Position numbers and translations under genes: made by a program. 64,000 nucleotides of DNA from Sipunculus nudus (Eukaryota; Annelida; Sipuncula; Golfingiida; Sipunculidae), in the NCBI GenBank assembly GCA_026874595.1, contig CM049309.1, positions 47,224,079-47,288,078 of the forward strand, read 5' to 3'. Under the pieces are notes generated by a model. It did not search any database and was not told where the DNA came from. It saw only the letters and a program-made list of their open reading frames with translations. Numbering within the stretch: position 1 is the first letter of the stretch; the number at the start of each line of letters is the position of its first letter. Shown here piece by piece: positions 39,800-52,564 of this stretch.

Positions 39800-40490
39800 A
39801 TATTCCATTCGCAACACCAGCAACACCAGGGAAATCAAATATCTCAACCTATGGGACAGGTTGAGATAACTAGTTAATTGTGAAGCGACATCCTAGCAAG
39901 TAATCTATGAAATGTACATAGCAGGGAACAGTGAGGACATCATATTAGACGTGACGCACGAAAGAGTATTCTCCTCATGCACGCGCTTCACTTTTACGTC
40001 ACATTACTTGATAGACATATCCATGCAAGGAGGACACCACGAATCAAAGTTAAGTTAAGCCTGTCTCAAAAGGAAGAAATGATTGTGTTTTAAGTTTAAA
40101 GTTGGCCTGCAAGTAAATGTTCAAAAGAAGAAAAAAATGTTGTGCAGAATAAAATGGAAGATTCCAAATGCGAACGAGTATACATGAGATATTTCGGTCA
40201 ACAAAACGATAGGTCCGTTGCAATGGCAGATTTATAACACACAGGACCACACGTTATAAGTCAGAAAACACCTGTTCGATGAATGTGCACAGAGATACAT
40301 TTTGGTTATTTCTGTTCCGGTTTCTCCTCCATAATATCCGTGGCAATAGGGCAAGTTTCTATCGCCGTCTATTATTGTATTAACTGGAATTTGTGTCTCA
40401 TAAGTTTGATAATTTATTGATTCATGTTGTATTTTAAATTTAAAGGTAGGTGATACTTGGTGTAAACTGATCCTATTGAACGTGAAAAGA
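39800..40490. other. Intergenic, nothing recognised
   Basis: No coding or repeat signal seen. Confidence 0.5.
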
Positions 40491-40499
40491 TCAATTATG

Positions 40500-41405
40500 A
40501 AGCATTTAACAACCGATCAAGCCTTTTGGGTTTAAGGTTGACAGTATCTTAATATCGATCAAGCCTCTGGGGTTTAAGGTTGACAGTATGTTAGGTACCG
40601 ATCAAGCCACTCTGGTTTTCGGTTTACAGTATTTAAGGTACTGATAAAACCTCTTGGGTTTTAGGTTGACAGTATGTTAGGTACTGATCCACACGGTTTT
40701 TAAGTTGGCAGTTTGTTAATTATCGATCAAGCCTCTCGAATGTAAGGTTGACAGTATCTAAGGTACTGATCAAGCCTCTTGGGTTTAAGGTTCACAGTAT
40801 CTAAGTTACTGATCATGCCTCTTTGGATGGATGTTAACAGGATGTTAGGTACCGGTCAAGTCTCTTGGGTTTAAGGTTGACAGTTGGTAGGTACCGTTCA
40901 TGCCTCTTAGGTTTGAGATTTACAGTAAGTTAGGTACCAATCAAGCATCTTGGGTTTTCGGTTTACAGTATGTAAGGTTCTGATCAAGCCTCTTGGGTTT
41001 TATGTTGACAGTATGTTAGGTACTGATCAAGCCTCTTGGGTTTTAGGTTGACAGTATGTTAGGTACTGATCAAGCCTCACTGTTTTAAAGTTGGCAGTTT
41101 GTTATTATCGATCAAGCCTATCGAATGTAAGGCTGACAGTATGTTAGGTACCAATCAAGCCTCTTTGATTTAAGGTTGACAGTATGTAAAGTACCGATCA
41201 AGCTTCTTGGCTTCAAGGTTGACAGAATGTAAGGTTCCGATCAAGCCTCTCGGTTTTAGGTTGAAAGTATCTTAGGTAACGATAAAGCCTCTTATATCTT
41301 AGGCTGACAGTATGTAAAGTACCAATCATGCCTCTTGGGTTTAAGGCTGACAGTTGTTAGGTGCCGATCACGCCTCTCGGGCTTTAGGTTGACAGTATGT
41401 TGGGT
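40500..41405. repeat. Minisatellite, about 20 units of about 43 bp
   Basis: The unit is approximately 'GATCAAGCCTCTTGGGTTT', then 'AAGGTTGACAGTATGTTAGGTACC'. Units vary by substitutions and small indels. The array is bounded by unrelated sequence on both sides. No reading frame runs through it. Confidence 0.95.
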
Positions 41406-42480
41406 ATGTGAATAAATTAGAACCAAAAGTCCCTCGGTGAATTATTAGAATTAACTGATTTCCTGGGAGTCACTTTTGAATTAATTTAACAAGCAATACC
41501 ACCCTATTAAGTTCTTTTGTATGCTGTAATTTATCAGCCAAAGTATATATAAATATATTTCAAAAGAAAATGTGAAGGATTCAGAAACATTGAGTTTGAA
41601 TTTCTTTTCATGCTTATTTTAAATAGCACAAATATATAAAGGTGTCTTAACACAATATTATTAATATTGAACTTATTAAATAAACTTATATTATTAATAT
41701 AAGTGATAGCATGGTATGACCGTTTTATTATTGGTTCGTTTGAACTGATTTTGTCGTAGTATTTTTAAGAATACTGGGGATATGAAGACTTTATTACAAA
41801 TAGGGATTCAAGCGCCTGTGATCAGCCCACTCGTTAAAAAGTTTTTGTCGGATCGGTCGCTACATGATCCGAAAAAAATGTGTCGGATGACAGGTGCGCG
41901 AATATTAGGACATGCGTACTTGCATGCGTGATAGAGCCCCCGTATGATTTTGCAAGTGTGGTGTTTCATGTATATATGCGTATGTGCTTGAAAATCATCA
42001 CAGGAGCAATTTATATTAACGTCTTTATAATACATTTCAAATATAATGCAATTAAGTATAAGGTTTACGAAAATTTTGTATTATGTTTGAAGTACATGTT
42101 AATTCTAAAAAAGGTTTAGCATATAATATTTTATAGTAAATTCAAAAATGGAACCATAGTGTTTTATTCTTATTATTGATATAATTAATTACAAATGTAT
42201 AAATATTATTCCCTCAATATCAGTGATTACCTTGACCATCCCCCAGTTACTGAAAAGTGGGGGGTATAAATACCCCCATCCCCCTGCATTGAAGCCCCTG
42301 TTCCACGCAGATATACGCACATACGCGCACATGGAAACCAAGCTGTAATGGGGTTTGTGGGCATTAAGTCAGACAAATTGGATTGTTTTTTCATTGTTAT
42401 ATATTGTCTTCAGTTTATAGTTTTCAAACGTTAACACTGCAGTCATTTTAATTCCCCTTTATTCATTCATATTTTAGACA
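41406..42480. other. Intergenic, nothing but a small hairpin repeat
   Basis: GGGGTATAAATACCCC at about 42258-42273 resembles the hairpin at 19442. No gene seen. Confidence 0.5.
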
Positions 42481-43149
42481 CGTTTTTAGATGTAGACGTT
42501 CGCAATAATAAAGTCTTTGAAGTAGCTGACGCGCGTGTAAACGCCAGGGGTGATGCTGGTACAGCCGTAACCCCAGGACACCAAACAGACCGCGAAAAAC
42601 GGTTGCTGACCTTCACCGCCAGTGGGCCGCCGGAATATCCGTGTCAAGTTTGTTAAAACTCCAGATAAGTCATCTTTATCCATCAAATACTCGCCTCTCC
42701 AAACCCTATTAATCTATATATATGCCTATTTAATAGTCAAAACATCAATTAAATCATTTAATCCTCGGAATAATGATTTATTTAAATCTATCAAATCGTA
42801 TATCAATGAGATGTCAAATATTCACCGGATCCAACAACCCATTTAATATATTTTATCAGATTTAGCCCCCCCCCCCCCCCCGGCCACCCATATCACTGGA
42901 TGTTTAAATTGATTTACACTGAGATTATCAGTGTAAATAGGAGTCTAGTCCGGCCTTGGAACTCGGACCTGTACTAATGGAATATTATAAATAAATCAGA
43001 CTATATACATACCAAGGTTTTGCTCTGCATCAGGGGCTAAACGTAATTAATCATTCAAGTTAAGGGCACTTGATAACTAACATAAAATTCGCATGATTGC
43101 CTATATATATATATATCCTTTTTACATTTCTATTAATAAGAAGATTTGT

Positions 43150-43295
43150 ATCGAACTCGGACTTTGTCTCTAATTCATTATGACTCGGACTCGAAGAAGA
43201 TGGACTTGGACTTTAATCTCAACGACTCTGACTTTGACTCGGACTCGTGTGACCTTGACTCGGAGTTACACTAGGGCTCGGGTGATGTGGACTCG
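43150..43295. repeat. Degenerate GACTCG/GACTTT hexamer repeat
   Basis: Repeated 'gactcgga', 'gacttgga' and 'gactttgact' steps over about 145 bp, imperfect. It lies in an intron of trypsin pseudogene B. Confidence 0.75.
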
Positions 43296-45424
43296 AATAC
43301 ATCACATCAGATTAATAATGCTAAATGCTGGGCAAGGAAAGTGATTTTGATTCATTCTTATAAGATTGTATATACCAACACATAAAAAAGGCATAACTAT
43401 CGTTACAAAAATGCTGTTGAAGGATACCATCATCTGGGATATAACACGAAAACCTTTATGTGACAGAGAATAACAAATTATATTGCGGCGCAACCTAGCT
43501 CCCTAACCTGACATCTGTCGTTAACATTGGTTCCGGCAACACCTGCCCACATCATTCTATTGTAATGAGACTGATCGCCAGGAGGCAGTCAACGACGGAC
43601 AAGACGGGGAGGTCAGTGTATCGCAGCTCGTTCGTGGCGGCACCACCTGTTTAAACGTATATAGTAGCTTAACAGAGGTGTCATGGGTTATACAGATACA
43701 CAGTTGAGATCCCGGTTTTTGTGCAACTTTTATTTTGATATTGTGACATTGTTAATTTTTGTTTTTGTCTCGATTCCTTACAAAATTCCTGAAAATATTT
43801 CTTTAAGAATATGGAAATTGGCATTTCCACATCGTGTTTGTGTGGCCCGTTGGAGATAAGTTCTTGACCTGCTTGAAGATGAATAAACACAAAACAGTTA
43901 AATCTTTAGTAAATCAATGCAAACGGCGTGTGTGTGTGTTTGTTCCCAATAAGATATTTGTTTGTGGATATCTGAACCTCAGTAGGAAGTTCCCACACCA
44001 CTGACGATTACCGTACTATTGGAGCAGCTATCCCCAGTGGGTTCTACCACAACGGATCCGATCACGGCCATGTCATTGGCCAGCGTGGAAGAGCTGTATG
44101 ATATATGAATTTCGTATAAACTGACACCGTGTATTGTGCGGGTTGAAGGCGGGTTGTCTCGAAGATGTTCCAGGGCTGCAATTTCCAGGTAGTCGTCAGA
44201 TCTGTGTTATGAAACATTCCCTTAACTCCTTAGTTTGGTCATTGGTACATGTCGTTGGCTGTTTTCACCCTTATAAATAAAAGTCAATTTACAGATAAGT
44301 TTTAAAAACTATATGTTTTACTCTATATTTCGTTCCAGGTTATTGAAATTTGTCGGTTTAAATTGCAGACATCATATATTGTTATATATGTCTCCTTTTA
44401 ATTTTAATGTTGAAAACAGTTATTTATCACTGGATGTGATCACAGTACTAACATCCATGAATACTGTATCCTCGTGTAAAAATAAATTAAACAAAAGAAG
44501 ACTACTCCCTGGCCTTGAACGGCCGTCAGGGCCCTGTTGGAACTGACCAAGACGGCAGCATCGCACATTTGTGTCCAGAATCTTCTGAGCGAAAGCTGGA
44601 AAGAATACTTCCCTAATTTTAATACCTACCACATATGTATGAAAGCGGAAACTGGACATGCCTGTAAAATACTCCCCCGTACTCAAACAATTATTTTGAA
44701 GTACAAGTATCTACGAATATTTCCAATATTCATTCACTTATGACACAAGATTGCAGCTTAAGGAATTTCCTGTTATCTGCCTCTCGATCCGATCTATCTG
44801 TCATTTTCGATCAGGTCCAGCCGACATTCAAGGTATTATTCAGCACCCTCTCTTCCCGTTTCTATTATTCTAAGGTTACCCCTTCCTGATTATATCACAC
44901 TTATATTCAGTGATGTATAATTAATTTAGGCGCAAATAAAAAATACTATCCTTTTCCTCAGAAAGCGGAAATTTGACATCTGACCTAGTAGGGGCACTGT
45001 GCCTGTCGAGTTGCTGCTCCTCCAACAATCCTCTCTAACACCGGCTTCCGGGCCGGACCGGTTCGTACCGCTAATGGTGTTTTAACCCGAATTTTTGTTC
45101 TTATTCACTAAACGTGTTTTCCTATGAGCACTATACATTCCTCTCTACCAAAATGGTATCCAGTATTAAATGAACAGGTGAAATTCATTTTGTCTGTGTT
45201 TTTATCTTATTCTTCCTTGTCAATAATTTTGACGTTTAGTTAAAACTATTTTATCTTATTTCACAAACTTAAATGCATTAATCCCAAATCCGCCATTCAA
45301 TATATATATATATATATGGCAGAATGGCAGAGATCTGAGTATATGAACTTATATGAAGATACTTTATATACACGTTTTATGTGCACGCGGGAGAGGGAAG
45401 CCCCTGAAATAATGACCCAAAGGT

Positions 45425-45560
45425 CATACATTAGAGTGGTATCTACAGTTTGTTATTCTGGCCATCAGCAGTAGTCGAGGATCGAACCAAATATCTTCAC
45501 CTCAAAGGTCCAAACCATAAACCATTATAATCTACGCTCTACCTCTCCAACATCCTACCA
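45425..45560 (-). mobile_element. tRNA-derived SINE candidate
   Basis: On the minus strand 'GGAGAGGTAGAGCG' resembles a tRNA D-arm/A box. 'GGTTCGATCCTCG' (about 45490-45477) is a near-consensus B box about 50-60 bp further on. There is no complete tRNA cloverleaf, so a SINE or decayed tRNA-like sequence is likelier than a functional tRNA. Confidence 0.45.
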
Positions 45561-46289
45561 TAATACACTGCAAAAAACTCTCGCCCAATTCACAGAATCT
45601 GAAAAGTGAATGGCCTGATACATTGCCAAGATCAAATCTTTGCAATATAAGTGAATCTCATCCTTACCTTTTCGGAGAGTAGAATGTTAAAGAGGCCCAT
45701 GCAGTCACCCATATGACCTTTATAAACTAAAGGTAATCCCTTGGAGCTTTTATAAAAATAGGCCAGAAAATGTGGATATCACCGCACATAGGATGTTTGT
45801 TTTGATTATAACAATGTGTTTAAATTATTTGGGGCCTTCCAAAATACAACAAAGTCCACTAGGGCATCTGGCAGCAAGTCAGATAAGCCAGAGCTTTGTA
45901 AACGGCGTTTTGCAACAAGTGACTTTGGCACCTCCGCATATTGCAGCCTACCACCTTAGGTTACATGTTTTTCCCATTTGTCAACATTGCTGTGTTTATA
46001 AACTTGTTGTTGATAAACAAATTCATGCATCTTTCACGAAGGCATTAAAAAACTGTTTACAACCAAAATTACACTTAGTTCATTATTATATACACAGAGG
46101 AAGCAAGAAATCAAATAAATTCTTTTACAAAAGGTAGGTGGATGGGCAGATTCAAAGGTTTTATTAGAAAGTATTTATAACAGATTTGCAGATTCAAATC
46201 GCCCATCCTAGGGACCAAACAAGATCCAGTAAATATACAATCATGAACATACACATTACTGTACATAGATTCCGGAGTACATATATACT

Positions 46290-46468
46290 CAGAAGCGGAA
46301 CCGGACCCCCCCCCTTTTTTGGGGGGGCAACCGGCACATTTTTTAACGGTTATAGAACAGATTGCTCGACCAGGAACCCCCCCCCCCCCCCATTCCCGGC
46401 CTTTTTAGGCTCTGTTATTATACCCCCTGCATTGGACTCCCCTTTTCCGAATTCTGGATCCGCCCCTT
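46290..46468. mobile_element. Short copy of the CAGNRGCGGATC/GATCCGCCCCT element family
   Basis: Begins CAGAAGCGGA and ends CTGGATCCGCCCCTT. The interior is made of C-runs and G-runs and is about 180 bp. It appears to be an internally deleted relative of the 37195-39013 element, inserted in intron 1 of trypsin pseudogene B. Confidence 0.6.
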
Positions 46469-46989
46469 ATATGTATGGTAAAATCATGATTCTGTGGTGA
46501 TAACGAAATACAGATTTATGGATTCATCATAAAACAAACGAAAGTTCCTTCTACAGTCAGCCGTTTTCTTGTAAAAACGCGACATTTTATTCGCTGTAAC
46601 TGTTACTCTTAAATTAGCTGAAAGTGTCAAAGTATATATTAATATACTTACTTATCAAGGTTTGGGCGCCTGCCGCACAGAAGGCAGCAGCAAACATTAG
46701 GCAGTTCATGATTTTTGTGTTTTGAGGAATTACGCAGAGATCTTCTATATTAAAAAATGTAGTTTAATTCCCTGATAGTGTCCCCACATGGCACATCATA
46801 AATTACAAATACGTGCTTCTACCTAATCAACCAGACGCCGATAAATATCAACGACCACCATGACCTCTGTTCTTTCTTATGTAAATAAAAAATATATTAC
46901 CAAAGCTAATAGACACAGATATAACCGGATATATATAAGGAAGATCGAAATAAGTTTAACTTCATCACGGACATATTTGAATTTGCTAT

Positions 46990-48218
46990 GAACTATGATA
47001 AAAAAAGGGGGGGGGTTAATTTTTCTCGATTTTACAAAGGTTTTTGATAGCTTGGAACGGAATTTTTTGTTTGAAACTTAAAAAAAAAATGATTTTTTAT
47101 CAGATTTTTATTAAATGGATCAAAACTCTTTACAATAACCTACTTTTTACTGTAAAATTAAGAGATGGTTGTCTTAAAAATACAATGGCAAGATGTATAC
47201 AGGGCGGTCCTGTATCTATATCGCTTTTCATTATTGAAGTTGAAATAGTAGCACAGAAATAAGAACAAATAATTATATTAACGGCTTTATTTTCTGCAGT
47301 AAAGAAATGAAACTAAGCCAACATGCAGGTGATACTACTCCGACATAGAAAAATGATAAATCAATTTCAATTGCCTTGATGGAAATTTATGAATATGGAA
47401 ACCTAGCTGGTTTAAAAATAAATATGGAAAAACTGCAACTCTAGGAAATAATAATAGGTATATATAGATCCAGTAGGAGTGACATGGACGGGTGAAATGC
47501 TTAGTAATTTGGTTCGGATATGATGAGAAAAATATAGAAATGCTAAACTGGGAAGACAAAATTGACAAAATAGAAAATAACATTAAGATTTGGAAGTTTT
47601 GGAACCTAAGCTAAGTTTGGAAAATAATAATTGTTAAGACAATACTTTTGTCTAAAATAGCATTACAAGCTTCTGTACATCCAGTTCCTGACAGATTCGT
47701 AAAAAGAATTAACAAGGACATTTATAATAATATTTGGAATGAAACATAAAAATATTAAGGGCCAGTTTTTATTAGAGATATAGAAAATGGAGGGCTAAAA
47801 ATGATTGATATCAATAGCAAGTTACTCATAATTAAAGCCGCATGGGTACCAAGATTAATTAATGAAGAAAATAAACATTTTTTACATAGTTATGGACTTT
47901 ATACCAGCTGGGTATTTAACACAAACTGTGTATCATTCAAGGAATTTAGCATATTGAGACATATACCCCAGATTTATAGAGAAGTAATGTTAGCTTTTAA
48001 TAAATGCAAGATGAAAAGAAAGATAACTTCAACGAAACATATTATTAAACAAACATTATGGATTTACACCTTATTTATCATTAATAATAAATGCCTATAT
48101 TTTAGAACTTTGAGTGAAGAAAATATAATTTATGTAAGAAAAATTATTCCAAATCAACTATTCACAACGAAATCGGTTGCTAGAGAACACACATATATGT
48201 TTAGTAAAAAAATTATAA

Positions 48219-48275
<57 letters not shown>

Positions 48276-48856
48276 AACATATGTAAATTCTTTTAAAATG
48301 AATTACTAAGAAGAAATATGTCACCTCCAAAACATCACATGATTTTGCAGGAAAAACATTTAAAAACTAAGGACAAAGGTCTATCAGTGTAAAATTAAAA
48401 ACATGCCAACGAAAATAAAATTATCAGAATTCAACTTCAAATTATTACATGGAATAATTCCAATGGTTCATTAAATATCAAAATGAAAATTAAAAAAAAA
48501 ATTCCCCTCTTTGTGAATTATGCACTATAAAAGAAAATGCAGAACAGTTGTTGTATGAATGAATGTTAGTGAAGGGGACATGGAAAATGTTATGAAAATA
48601 CTTCAAATCGAAAGAAATTGGTCATAAGTTCCAGAGCTGTATACCATATCCTCCTTCAAGATATTGATCAAAAGGGTAAGTTCTCTACCATATAGCCACA
48701 TGAAAAAATCATTTTATCCTTGGACTCCGAGAACAAATTATATTGTTCCAAAGAGCGATTTTTTGTATTTATTATTTCATCGTTTATTTACTGGTCGAGA
48801 AACATTATATAAAATTTTAAGAGCTTGTGAGGATGTTCAAATGACGCATCAGTTAT
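46990..48856 (+). mobile_element. Degenerate L1/Tx1-like LINE fragment
   Basis: Conceptual pieces match the LINE reverse-transcriptase text of this clade in order. 'FLDFTKVFDSLERNFL' is motif A (about 47.02-47.08 kb). 'FIKWIKTLYNN' and 'RCIQGGPVSISLFI' (motif B) follow in 47044-47262. A 'GGLKMIDINSKLLIIKAAW' C-terminal block starts in front of 47801. Stops and frameshifts separate them, and a TA microsatellite (48222-48273) interrupts the end. At about 48857 it abuts the 3' end of the opposite-strand LINE. Confidence 0.75.
48222..48273. repeat. (TA)n microsatellite
   Basis: About 52 bp of TA inside the L1/Tx1-like relic. Confidence 0.97.
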
Positions 48857-51110
48857 AATAATAATAATAATATAATATTGTGAAGGGTGGCCTGTACCAG
48901 AATAAGAATTCTGTTATAAGCAGGGCCCTCTTCCAAGATATACAAGATATTATAAACAATGGAACATGATAATAAAAATACATAAAAGTACATGTACAAT
49001 GCGAAATATAAAAGACATAATGAGACTGTAAAATCATTACAAAGGAATGATAATATCATAAATTAATAAAGGGACGGTACTAACAGCGGTAAGAGCAACG
49101 ATTACATCTAGAACAATTTCGTGCTGTGATAAAATTATGACATCATTGTAAAATCGGAGAAGTACGAAAGTGATAATTTTTTAAAATGCTGCAAATTAGA
49201 AGCAAACTTAATGTGTCGAGGAAGGGATTTCCATAGAGTACTGCCTGCATAAAAAGAGGTAGCCTTGAAGGCTTCAATACGCGGTTTCGGAAGGATACAG
49301 TTTTTGTTTTCGGTTAACCGCGTCGAATAATTATGAATGCCCTTCGCCATATGAAAATTCTTACATAAATATGAAGGGGCTAAATCATTTATGCATTTAT
49401 AGGTTAAAATAGATAGGAGGTACAAATATCACTGTTCAATTGTCATTAAGCCTATTTCTTTCACTAAATCTAAACTTCTTTGAGTTGGGTCGTAATTTTT
49501 TGTTATTATCCTAGCCGCACGACACTGTATTCGTTGGATTGCGGCACGGAATGTGCTGGGACAGCTGCCCCATACTGTTAGGCTATAATCTATTGAGGGT
49601 TGAACAAAGGCGTGATATATAGTGACTAAAAACTTCTGTGGTAGAAATTTGCTGAGCCGATGTAAAAGTCCAATTTTGCAACATAGCTTTTTAAAAACGG
49701 TAGAAGTGTGAGATTTCCATGTGAGATGGGCGTCAATGATCAAGCCAAGATGAGAAAATTCATCGACATTCGGGACAATATCTTTATCGATAATTATTTG
49801 TAATGAATTTGATTGTTTGCGTTGCTTGGAACTCACAAGCATAGTAGCTGATTTTGTGACGTTTGCAATTAGTTTGTTTTTATTAAGCCATTTAGTAACT
49901 TGGTCTACAGCAGCCTGTAACTTATATTGTGCTGATTCGCGATCGATGCCGTCTGCGTATAGCGTGATGTCGTCAGCATAAATCGAGCATTTTGCGTCTG
50001 TTACATTATCGGGCAAGTCATTAAGATATAGTAGGAAAAGAATGGGTCCAAGTACAGTGCCTTGTGGTACGCCTGTATCGATGGTTTTCACCTCAGAATT
50101 ATAGTTATTGAAGCAGACAAACTGCTTTCGGTCGTATAAATAATTATAAAACCAGGTGTGCGAGTTTCCATTTACGCCATACTGTTTTAATTTACCCAAT
50201 AATATATCGTGATTTAGGTAATCAAACCCTTTTTTAAGGTCGAGAAAGCATATGTAGTTTACACGTCCGCAGTTCATAACTGTCAGCCAATTATCAACTA
50301 TTCTATGTAATGCAGTTTGGGTAGAGTTGTTTGCAAGAAAGGCAGTTTGTTCAGGAGATATCAAGCGTTTGTGGTTTAAGTAATTAAGGAGATGACGTTT
50401 AATGTGCTTCTCTAAGATTTTAATCACATGGCTGGTGATCGAAATTGGCCGGTAATTGTTAGTATCAGAAAGTTTCCCTTTACCCTTATAAATGGGTACC
50501 ACCCTTGCACACTTCCAGTCAGGAGGAACTATTCCTGTACTGAGTGATAAGTTAAGAATATGTGTCAGCGATGGCGCTAAGATGACCGCGGCCTCTCCAA
50601 GTAAGAACCCCGGCATATTAAGGACATCAATTCCATGTTTATTCTTAAATGCGACTAGAAGTTTCACGACATCCTGTTGGCTCATTTGAGGGATTGAAAA
50701 CCGAGAATCAGTAAAATCAGGTTGGTCCTGCACAACATCTTTGGTAAATGCTTTGGTTAAAGTTTTTCCAACTGAGGCAAAGAAGTCATTCAGGTCATCC
50801 GCAGTTAGATCTGGACTATCTTGACCCCGGCTAACTGGATTGATCACGTGTTTTAAAGACTGCCAAATCTCCTTGGGAGATTTTGATGACTGTGCCTTGT
50901 GTCTATAATAGGAACGTTTCAGTTGACGGATCATGCAAGTGACCCGATTACGTAACCGCCTGAACTGTGCCCACAGCTGTGGATCATTATTTGACACAGC
51001 AGATTTACGAATGCGTTCTCGGTTATATATTAGACGCTGGATATCAGGTGACATCCAGGGATTGAAACAGCTCATATATAATCTATACGAAGTTTTGTCG
51101 AACGTTCATA
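48857..51110 (-). mobile_element. CR1/L2/Jockey-like non-LTR retrotransposon, 5'-truncated
   Basis: It runs on the minus strand from about 51.1 kb to a 3' tail of (TAA/ATT)n at 48857-48885. The reverse-transcriptase ORF is nearly intact (separate entry) and is followed by about 280 bp of 3' UTR. No endonuclease domain was recognised upstream; a short piece at 51268-51083 may be its linker in another frame. The 3' trinucleotide tail fits CR1/L2-type elements. The tail lies directly against the L1/Tx1-like relic, so this copy may have inserted into that older element. Confidence 0.85.
49135..51075 (-). pseudogene. LINE reverse transcriptase ORF with one in-frame TGA
   Basis: From 51075 the frame is open for 548 codons to a TGA at 49431-49429. 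The same frame then continues to a stop at 49135. Motifs in order: linker '...NPWMSPDIQRLIYNRERIR', 'PISITSHVIKILEKHI', motif A 'CFLDLKKGFDYLNHDIL', motif B 'GVPQGTVLGPILFLLYLNDL', the catalytic 'YADDITLYA', and thumb/C-terminal 'LTVWGS...RIQCRAARII'. The TGA sits just before 'YLYLLSILTYKCINDLAPSYL', a conserved C-terminal block, so it is a nonsense mutation and not the natural end. The protein would copy LINE RNA into the genome; this copy probably cannot. Confidence 0.88.
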
Positions 51111-52560
51111 CCCTTTATAATTTTTTTAAAGGAATTGAGGCAAGAACACAAATTAACAACATTAGTGAGGACTTGGTCCTCATTTACAAAGAAATTCATA
51201 CATGTAAAAATGGAACAACTCATTTTTGTGTTCCACAAGTACATCGGCCATGCATATTCTGGTGGCAACTGCCGCCGCAGTGTAATATTATTCCATATAT
51301 TATTCCCGATATGCTGTATCTGTGACCATGGCGATCACTGTATCTTTGCTGGACTCCTTTACAATCCTAAGAACTGATACAGAAGTAAATAAAATCGGTA
51401 TTTTTCATGGCTTTTCTTAAACATAAAACTGGTTGTTTTTTTTGTCGAGAATACAGATTAATGAAAAGATGAATTAAAGATATGAGTAAATGTAAAAATT
51501 TCTTTGATAACATTGAACCATACAGATAGATGGTCCATGGTGTGAAACAGCTCTTATATCATATTAAACAGAAAACTAACAATAGGCTTCGACACATAAT
51601 AAGCTTAGATCTGTGACACATACTGACGCCTAAATGGATATTGCTCATCCGGCATGAAACAACTTAGATTCTGTGATTGGTGGATATAGATATAAGCTTT
51701 ACTGAGGGGGTATAATACATAGTAGTCCAGAATATAACCCGGGATATAATCTACCTTTAGAAAATTACTCTGCGACGAGTACTTGCTGAGCTTTCGTCAA
51801 GTGAAAGGAGTCCAGATAGATAGTACCGAAAAAAAAATAATGCCTATATATAAACTGGCCTGTGGGTGTATAACAAATAGTAGTCCAGAACATAGCCCGG
51901 GGTATAATCTACATTTACCTAAACTTATACCCTGTGCATTCAGAGGGTATAACTTGGCCTTTCACAACAACACTTGTAGAGATGTTTGTTACGGTCTTAA
52001 CACCAGGAACCGAAAAGATACGCAAGCAATTAACCCGTTAATTTGCTGATCACGAGCAGAACCCACTGTCGCAAAATTACCCTTCCTCTTAACCTCTAGG
52101 TACAATATTCTGACTCTAAATGAAAATATCCAGATGGGAAATAACTAAAACTGTAACATACTGTAATGAAGAAACAGATCAGTCGTAGGCCTACATTTAT
52201 TTTGTAACTGCAATGTAGTCAAAGGTCGTTCATTCAGTAGAAGAGGCTGTAATAAAGACATGGTGAACAAAAGTTTAATTTGTCTACTTATATTTCTATA
52301 TTATTATGTAAATATTTACTTTTTTTAAAATGGGAATCGGGTGACATACCCTCCTGTATTGCATGCAGAACAAAAGTAAAGGAATCCGAAAAAATAGAAA
52401 GAAAACTGGCTGAAAACAAAATATAGTTTCATATGCACAATTCGGGTAACTTTCGACGTTCTGCTAGAAGAATTTTATTTCATGTCATATATTGAGCACA
52501 AATGTTTATTTCGAGGGATATTGAAGATAATCGATCAAAAAGAGATATGTTTATCATTTC
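51111..52560. other. Intergenic, no supported gene
   Basis: Possible LINE 5' remnants to about 51.27 kb on the minus strand. A phrase 'tagtagtccagaa.ata.cccggg.tataatcta' occurs near 51721 and 51880, indicating a local duplication about 160 bp apart. No gene seen. Confidence 0.45.
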
Positions 52561-52564
52561 TAGA

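Larger units (their letters stand above)
42486..46709 (-). pseudogene. Trypsin-like serine protease paralogue B, full-length but inactivated
   Basis: All six exons of the intact 54-60 kb gene have recognisable counterparts. The signal-peptide exon starts at ATG 46709 ('MNCLMFAAAFCAAGAQ') and is intact. The activation exon (about 45.06-44.98 kb) keeps 'ERIVGGAATRQ' but ends in TAG. The His57 exon (about 44.6-44.5 kb) has lost the 'AAHC' box. The Asp102 exon is at about 44.22-44.0 kb. The specificity exon (about 43.63-43.51 kb) is frameshifted. The final exon reads 'GYSGGP' instead of GDSGGP and is frameshifted before 'LVSWGYGC'. Several independent lesions make it non-functional. Homology to the intact gene continues upstream of the ATG (46.79-46.86 kb against 60.41-60.52 kb). 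Confidence 0.9.

Noticed and set aside
40500-41405. CRISPR-like array of repeats
   Set aside because: Units are directly adjacent without unique spacers and the DNA is eukaryotic; it is a minisatellite.
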